From assembly GCA_951217055.1 (NCBI GenBank), contig OX578281.1:12494447-12558446 (forward strand): DNA of 64,000 nt, read 5' to 3'. Positions 58,548-64,000 of this stretch are shown one piece after another. The position numbers and the translations under genes are program-made. Each line of letters opens with the position of its first letter. Position 1 is the first letter of the stretch. This DNA comes from Gerris lacustris (taxonomy: Eukaryota; Arthropoda; Insecta; Hemiptera; Gerridae). The notes below the pieces were generated by a model. The model saw only the letters and a program-made list of their open reading frames with translations, ran no database searches and was not told the DNA's origin.

Positions 58548-59137
58548 TAGTCCAGGAGATAGCGTGCAATAAAGTGTCTGACTAACATCAAGCTAGAATT
58601 TTGTGTATAAGTTAATCTTTTGGAGCCTTTTAAGCATATGTGGTTGGGCTAAGTTTGTCTTCGGGACATAGCTTGGCAATAGGCTTTTGAAAAAAAAAAA
58701 AACCTGTGAAGAGAGCGGCCTTGTCGGTCAATGCGGCCATTATGGTGGACAATGTGATTTTCATGATCTTGAGTACAAAATTAATTAATAGCAAAAATGA
58801 AGTTGACTTTAGTTTGTCACTTGATAGGTTACTAATTAAAATATTACTCCATGTCAAAGTGGTCACCTATCAAGTGACAAACTAACATCAACTTGATTTT
58901 TTCGCCTATACTAAGTAATTTTGTATTCAGGATTAGAAAATCATATTGCTCACCAAAATGGATGGAACATGGCCGCTCTCCACCGGTTTATTTTTTCAAA
59001 TGCCTATTGCCAAGCTATGTCAAACACATAAACTTAGCCGACCACATATTCTTAAAAGGCACTAAAAGATTTACTTATACACAAAATTCTAGCTTGATGT
59101 TAGTCATACACTTTTTTGCACGCTATCTTCTGGACTA
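58548..59137. mobile_element. Fold-back element with about 275-bp arms
   Basis: The left arm (58548-58830) and right arm (58862-59137) are diverged reverse complements, from TAGTCCAGGAGATAGCGTGC at the outer end to TTGTCACTTGATAGGT at the inner end. A third, partial copy of the outer end (CACTTTTTTGCAATCTATCT, CCTGGACTA) lies at 59690-59722, so the element may originally have extended to 59722. Confidence 0.86.
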
Positions 59138-59399
59138 TAAATTGTGTTATATTTATAATGGAAATGAGAACTTTAAAAGGTCTTCTCTAAGGTTTCACAA
59201 GTACTTACAAACCAAGGCCAAAGAGTGTGAATATAAAACACAACTGAATATGATCCTTAAAGAAATGAAATATAAACTACGCGCATTAATAAGAAGACGG
59301 AAGTGGTCATTTCATCCGGTCTATAAAAGTCTAAAAGTTTACGTTCGTAAGATTGAAATTCAATTTAAAGAATGGAATAAAATTATCTTTGAAAACTAA
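58893..59399 (+). CDS. 168-codon open frame, partly repeat; function unknown
   Basis: The first 82 or so codons lie in the right arm of the fold-back element and are probably not genuine. The remainder (59141-59399) is a basic, Lys/Arg-rich segment (for example KAKECEYKTQLNMILKEMKY and ALIRRRKWSFHP) between the fold-back and the third end-like copy at 59690. It could be a relic of an element-encoded protein. No known domain was recognised, and a chance frame cannot be excluded. Confidence 0.2.
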   Translation: MIFSPILSNFVFRIRKSYCSPKWMEHGRSPPVYFFKCLLPSYVKHINLADHIFLKGTKRFTYTQNSSLMLVIHFFARYLLDYKLCYIYNGNENFKRSSLRFHKYLQTKAKECEYKTQLNMILKEMKYKLRALIRRRKWSFHPVYKSLKVYVRKIEIQFKEWNKIIFEN

Positions 59400-59722
59400 A
59401 AACAATAATACAACGATGCCCAAAAAAGGTTTCTTAAATTCAACTCTGACAAACAGAATTAGATTGTAATATTGCTAGATCCCTATCATGTTAAAGTTGA
59501 TACGATATGAAAGTTTGAAATCAGAGAGTCATAAAAGGTTGCTGTAAAAACTTTGTTAATATAGAGAACTTATACTATCAGCGGAAAAGACATAAGCTTA
59601 ACACGTTTTTATTTGTAATACTTTTTTTTGCGTAAGTCTATTAGATTCTTGTATTCGGTTTAGTTCATTTCTCGGTTAGTTTCTTAGTTCAGACACTTTT
59701 TTGCAATCTATCTCCTGGACTA

Positions 59723-60540
59723 ATAGATTTATTATTATTATATTATATTTAAAATTTAACGTAGAGCTTAAGAACACCTTCTCGTAATTATGATAAGTAG
59801 AATAATGATGGAATTTTAAGGTGTGTGAAGAAAATAACGCTTTAAGTCATATTAATTTTGAAACGTAAGGTCATCTTCTGTCTGTTTCTGATTTATAACC
59901 AATGTTTTGATTAAAATAAAAGTAATATTTAAAAAGATTATTATATTAAGAATAGAGATTTAATGTATGATTATTTTCATAAGATTGCTAATTGTGTATT
60001 TGATTTAAGAATTGGACGTTTTAGTAATAAAACAGAAACACACTGAAAAAAATACGTGTGGTGTCGCGGGACACCCGGTAGGAGCGAAATTCCTAACATT
60101 TTTCATTAAATATAAATTATAAAATCACACTGCTAAGTACGCATACATTGCTAACTACTTATACATGGCGGAGTTAGAAAAGAGACAAAATTAAAAGTAA
60201 CGAACTGTTTGTACCTATAGCAGAGTTAAGGCAAAAATAAAAGAAAATCATTATTTGTATCATTAAAGCAAGCGTCTTACTATAAATATATATTGAATAT
60301 AAGAAAAAAGTTGATCATGATCAGTTCATAGTGAAAGAATATGTTTCTTAAAGGAGGTTGAGTTCAATTAATTTAAAATATTATAAAATATATCTCTTCC
60401 CTACTCTACAGCTTCTGCTTGAATCAAGGTGAAATTTTACATGATTATATTTTATTTATTTAAAAAACAAAGTGACATTTTTGACATATATAACAAAAAT
60501 AATAAAAACAAATCAAGTAACAGGCTTCCTTAATAACACT
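59723..60540. other. AT-rich stretch; one small hairpin
   Basis: GGTGTC-gcgg-GACACC at 60059-60074, preceded by CACTGAAAAAAATACGTG (60041-60058), looks like the terminus of a short element whose other end was not found. No gene was recognised. Confidence 0.45.
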
Positions 60541-60544
60541 TTTT

Positions 60545-60790
60545 CCCGTCTTTTAAAGCTTACGTTTACGCGAGCGTTGCGCGTGAACGCTTGGGCAGAT
60601 AACGTTTTCCGACGAACTCAGCCTGGGCAGTGGTAAAATGAACATGTGTACCAAATTTCATCTAACTCGGTGATCTTTTACTCAAGTTATCGTCATCTGT
60701 AGTTTCGTGACGGATTTTGCGTGACGGTTATTTTGTGACGGTGATTTTGGTCGTTATTTTCGGATTCACTCCCAGGCTCCAGAACGTGCT
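60545..60790 (+). repeat. Family B-related fragment
   Basis: GTTTACGCGAGCGTTGCGCG, ACCAAATTTCATCTAACTCG and then GTGACGG repeats up to TTTTCGGATTCACTCCC match 2625-2810 and, in the first half, full family B copies. Confidence 0.78.
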
Positions 60791-61066
60791 ATAAGGAACT
60801 TCGTTCCAAAATTAACCTTAGGAAGGGTTTCAAAATTAATAAGGCTTAAAGCGTTATTTATTTCACACTCCTTAAAATCCCATCATTACTCAACTTATTA
60901 TCATATTATAGTAAATTTAGATTTAGATTGTTTAATATCGATAAGGTTGGATTTACAATATTATACAATATTGAATTCAGCTTTATTTTATTTCGGTTCT
61001 ATTTATACTTGAAATATATTCTCTTTTTTTTTGTTCATTTTATCTTTTTTTTTACTTCTATTTTAG

Positions 61067-61271
61067 ATGATTGGACGGAGATTAGATGTTGGTTGAATCT
61101 ATTTCAGGGCCAAGGTTTAATTAGTAGAAGCAGAATCGCTGCTAGTAAGCGCCTCAGGGAACAATCAACTTCCCCTCGTGTACGATGCGATTCACCCTTC
61201 TTCCGTCTTCTGTCTGATACCTTAAGTCGGATCAATCAGATTACAGTTGAATTATCAGTCAATTCTTATCA
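61067..61271 (+). CDS. Candidate internal exon, about 68 codons
   Basis: A long polypyrimidine tract ending TTCTATTTTAG precedes an open frame that runs to a donor-like A|GTAAGA. The reading starts DDWTEIRCWLNLFQGQGLIS and includes SPFFRLLSDTLSRINQITVE, with balanced composition and higher GC than its surroundings. A second acceptor (TCTATTTCAG at 61098-61107) lies in frame inside. The product is not recognised. It could be a host exon or an element-encoded fragment. A stop (TAA) overlaps the donor, so splicing would be required to continue. Confidence 0.35.
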
Positions 61272-61424
61272 GTAAGAAATTACTAGGGATCAATCTAGTA
61301 GAAATAGATTAGAATCAAATGCAATCTATGACTTTAGAAGAATTAGGTGAGCTAAAAGATACTATTTATTATTACTAGAAAGTACCGTTCGACGTGGTAG
61401 TAGACGTAGTAGTAGAGTAATATA

Positions 61425-61545
61425 AGACGCACTTTTTTTCTATTTTTGCAACGAGAAAATTGGGATGCGTCTTGTATTCGAAAAATTCAAATACAACAGA
61501 TCCAAATAGCATTTCCTTCTGTTAGCGACGTTGCGTTAGCTTTTA
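61425..61545 (+). repeat. Dispersed repeat with ATAAGACGCA palindrome, copy 2
   Basis: ATATAAGACGCACTTTTTTT, GATGCGTCTTGTATTCG, AACAGATCCAAATAGC and CGACGTTGCGTTAGCT match 22830-22960 in order. Confidence 0.82.
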
Positions 61546-61829
61546 ACCTTTTTTTCTACCAATTTCTCGATTAAGTATTTACTGAGATGGTTGATATTAC
61601 TTTTTAGGGTTTCGTTGGTAAAACCAATAATTAATATAAAAATGCCATTTTTCAAAACGGGTCTTATTTACAACCATTTTTTTTTTTTTTTTTTCTGTAT
61701 TCTTCACCTTAGTTTTATCTATGTGCAAAATTTGGGGAAGATTGAATCACGGGAAGTGGTTCAAAATTGGGGAAACGGAAATGTGCGATGAAACTTACAA
61801 AGCAAAGTAATATAAGACCAGTAAAAAAA

Positions 61830-62400
61830 GAAACCCTTATAGTTTCGTTCCTGTCTCTGTCTGTCTGTCACTCTGTACGGTTCTAATAACTTTTGAATCA
61901 AAAGAGATAACAACATGAAACTTTCCAGTATTAAAGATCGTTTTGGCGCACACAGGAAAAATATATAGCGAACTTAAAATTATCAGCTGTTCAAATTTAA
62001 AATGGCGGATAATTCACGTCACGTGAAAAAAATATATTTTTTTAAATTTTGAGTGGGATATCAAATGAATGATATTGAAGAGCAGATTACAAAAATATAT
62101 AACACTTTTGTGGATAGTGTTTAATTGTTCCCCCCATATTATCAAAATTTTGCTTATCCCCTCCCCTAAAACTATATTTCCGCTGTTATTAAAAATATAG
62201 AAAAATATGCAAAATGTGCGTTCTGGTTGGCCATAGAAAAAATAAGATTAGCAATTTGATTTGATTTACTGGGAATCCAACATGGCGGATAATTCATGTC
62301 ACTCGAATTTTTTTTTTTTAAATTTTGTGTGGGGTATCAAATGAAAGGTGTTGAAGAGTAGATTACAAATATATATACTTTATTTTATTTAGATTATTGC
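61830..62400 (+). mobile_element. Family F element with (GTCT) core and internal duplication
   Basis: AGAAACCCTTATAGTTTCGTTCC leads into TGTCTCTGTCTGTCTGTCAC. The unit ATGGCGGATAATTCACGTCA...GATATCAAATGAATGATATT...AGATTACAAA recurs at about 62282-62372 as ATGGCGGATAATTCATGTCA...GGTATCAAATGAAAGGTGTT. Similar text occurs at 54840-55120. Confidence 0.65.
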
Positions 62401-63160
62401 TAACCCTTGGAACAACTTGGAAAATGCACTGTTAATAATTTAATGAAATAAAGTGAATAAAATTTTCAGATAAAAGAGGAAAAATCCATTTTTCCTGTAT
62501 CCATTACAAGAATTAGGTTCGTTAATGGATTTTTTATTTCGTATAAAAGAAGAAAAATGCATTTTTCCTATGACCATTATAACATTTTAGGTATCTCTAA
62601 GTCATCACAAAGATTGCAAGACTAAGTTTTTTCTTTTGTGTTATTTCTAAAAATACGTTCCCTATTAAAGTATCATTATTAGGAAAAGTAGGTTCTTTTG
62701 TTGATAGCATTGTCATTATTAAAAGTCAATTAGTGCTGTGATAAATAAAACGTACCACTTGTGCACGAATTAAAGCATTATCTTGTTTTTACTCCCAGTT
62801 ATTTTATTTCTTTTTTTCTAAGGCACTGTTGATGACCTTTTGAAAAGGTTGAAAACGATTTGCAACTGATAAATTATTAGTGGTGAAACCTTTTTCATCT
62901 CCCTCTGAAATAATTTGTTGCAATCGAAAATCGATTTCAACTCTGCGAACGATAAATTACGTTTGTAAAATGAATTATTCCGCAATCAGATGAGATTTAA
63001 AAAAAAAAAAAAAAAAAAATGCTATTTGATTTATTTATATAAAAATAGATGGATGTATATTTTTTTTTAAATTTTTTAGATGAGATTTGAGTTAATTTCT
63101 TTTAAATTGAGTTCCAATTACAGAAATATGTGAGATATCATTTTATATCTCACGTATTTA
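62401..63160. other. AT-rich stretch, no gene recognised
   Basis: GATAAAAGAGGAAAAATCCATTTTTCC and a diverged copy (62545-62570) form a short repeat. TGATGACC-TTTTGAAA-AGGTTGAAAACG lies at 62830-62856 and is discussed as a finding. Confidence 0.5.
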
Positions 63161-63164
63161 CGTG

Positions 63165-63290
63165 TATAGAGAAATAATTGAGATGGCGTAGAAATTTAGA
63201 GATCGTGATGGGTTTTCACATTTTCTGGACCTCTGAATCCATACAAGTAGTTTTACAATGCTTGTCGGTCATCTGTGTTTTTGTACGTTT
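63165..63290 (+). mobile_element. Family C 5' fragment, diverged
   Basis: TAGAGAAATAATTGAGATGG, GATCGTGATGGGTTTTCACA and GGACCTCTGAATCCATACAA follow the family C start in order. Confidence 0.55.
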
Positions 63291-63419
63291 AATTTTTTTT
63301 TCTCTCTGAATTAGGCTGGGTGCATCTCATTAACTATAAATAAATCTTAAAAAAGCCATAAAAAATCTTTCGACTATTATTAATAATGAAGCCTAAAATA
63401 GATTTTGGGCACCACTAAT

Positions 63420-63460
63420 AATAGTATGGCACATCATTACATCGCGTCCTATTATTAGAC
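63420..63460 (+). mobile_element. Family A/B left-end fragment
   Basis: TAGTATGGCACATCATTACA and TCGCGTCCTATTAT resemble TAGTGTGGCACATAGCTTCC and TCGCATCCTATCAT at the left end of full copies. Confidence 0.5.
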
Positions 63461-63628
63461 GAATGGTCACATGACTATAAAATAATTTTTTTTTTAACTT
63501 TTATTGAATATTGCAACTACAGTTTTACATGTTATAAGCAATAATGATAATTGATTGTAGTAGCTTGATTTAAATTGACAGATATAAGACTCCTGTCCAG
63601 TGACAGAGCTTATTGACTTTGCATATTA

Positions 63629-64000
63629 TTTTTTTTTTTTAAATTTATCAAATGTAGTCTTTTATCATATTAAATCTCGAGGCCATTGCCGCTTCAAGCG
63701 CCTGGGAGGGTTGTCAGGAATGGTTTGGGATGACAGGATATTGATAAGGGGATTTGTGTGGAGGGAGACTGAGTGGTGGAAGGATCTATAGCGGGAAATA
63801 GCTAGGTCTCGGACAAATGGAACATTCAGGTCAGTGTGTAGGATTTGGTTGGATACGTAGTAGGGTGCATTTACTATATTTCTGAGGATCTTTGACTGTA
63901 AGGATTGGATGCGGTAGGAGTTGGAACGTTTGGTGCAGCCCCATAGTTCAATGCCATATGTCCATGCAGGTTTGAGTATTGTGTTGTATTGAGTATTTTG
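63629..64000 (-). mobile_element. Jockey-like non-LTR retrotransposon, 3' end
   Basis: The coding end (63665-64000) is followed on the minus strand by a 3' UTR of about 25 nt and a 12-nt poly-A tract (poly-T at 63629-63640). A short UTR with a poly-A tail is usual for Jockey elements. The element continues past the right edge of the window, so its length and intactness are unknown. Confidence 0.85.
63665..64000 (-). CDS. Reverse transcriptase (Jockey-like), C-terminal 111 residues
   Basis: The frame is open from the window edge to a TGA at 63665-63667, giving the last 111 residues of the pol protein (ORF2) of a non-LTR retrotransposon. The protein copies element RNA into DNA at the target site. 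Residues 8-21 (ILKPAWTYGIELWG) match the conserved thumb motif of Jockey-type reverse transcriptases, P-x-W-T-Y-G-x-x-L-W-G. The block IQSLQSKILRNIVNAPYYVS near residues 31-50, the following HTDLNVP, and RRLKR near the end are also typical of the family. The N-terminal endonuclease and the catalytic YxDD lie outside the window. No frameshift is visible in this part. A related but decayed copy is at 4690-4865. Confidence 0.88.
   Translation of the reverse strand, partial: QNTQYNTILKPAWTYGIELWGCTKRSNSYRIQSLQSKILRNIVNAPYYVSNQILHTDLNVPFVRDLAISRYRSFHHSVSLHTNPLINILSSQTIPDNPPRRLKRQWPRDLI

Noticed and set aside
63600..63791. 63-codon plus-strand frame
   Set aside because: It overlaps the reverse transcriptase coding end on the opposite strand, which has clear family motifs.

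Overview
This window looks like intergenic or deep-intronic DNA from a repeat-rich, AT-rich animal genome, most likely an arthropod. No confident host protein-coding gene, rRNA or functional tRNA is visible. The arthropod guess rests on a fragment of a Jockey-like non-LTR retrotransposon at the right edge (63629-64000, open past the window), a decayed relative at about 4690-4865, and many MITEs and Helitron/INE-1-like elements. The species cannot be named from the sequence.

Layout. 0-5 kb: MITEs, a roughly 50-bp minisatellite, a 21-bp minisatellite ending in a 26-bp perfect palindrome, and a Jockey remnant. 5.6-13.2 kb: a GC-rich island and a cluster of two related element families (called A and B here) with (GTCT)n cores. 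13-22 kb: a PIF/Harbinger-like MITE, a possible 34-nt exon (15520-15553), a 2-kb fold-back structure holding a pogo-like MITE, and tRNA-like repeats. 22.4-29.6 kb: a large nested inverted structure built on two Helitron-like copies in opposite orientation, carrying further insertions. 30-37 kb: more MITEs, an interrupted palindrome with a 53-bp hairpin, and a three-level nest (family A containing a hAT-like element containing a MITE). 38.4-43.4 kb: a 54-bp satellite, then a 64-bp satellite hit twice by an element making 8-bp target duplications. 45-47 kb: TIR elements and a tRNA-like repeat. 47.96-51.16 kb: an 82-bp satellite of about 39 units with a higher-order duplication. 52-60 kb: more TIR and fold-back elements. 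60.5-64 kb: fragments, a possible 205-nt exon (61067-61271) and the Jockey end.

These pieces do not form a pathway. The value of the window is its transposon archaeology: many target-site duplications and nested insertions can be read directly, giving element boundaries and relative ages. The most useful cases are the paralogous empty site at 33587-34197, the 8-bp duplications in the 64-bp satellite, and the TWA-type duplications of four MITE families. Superfamily names are inferred from termini and duplication lengths; no transposase gene is present.
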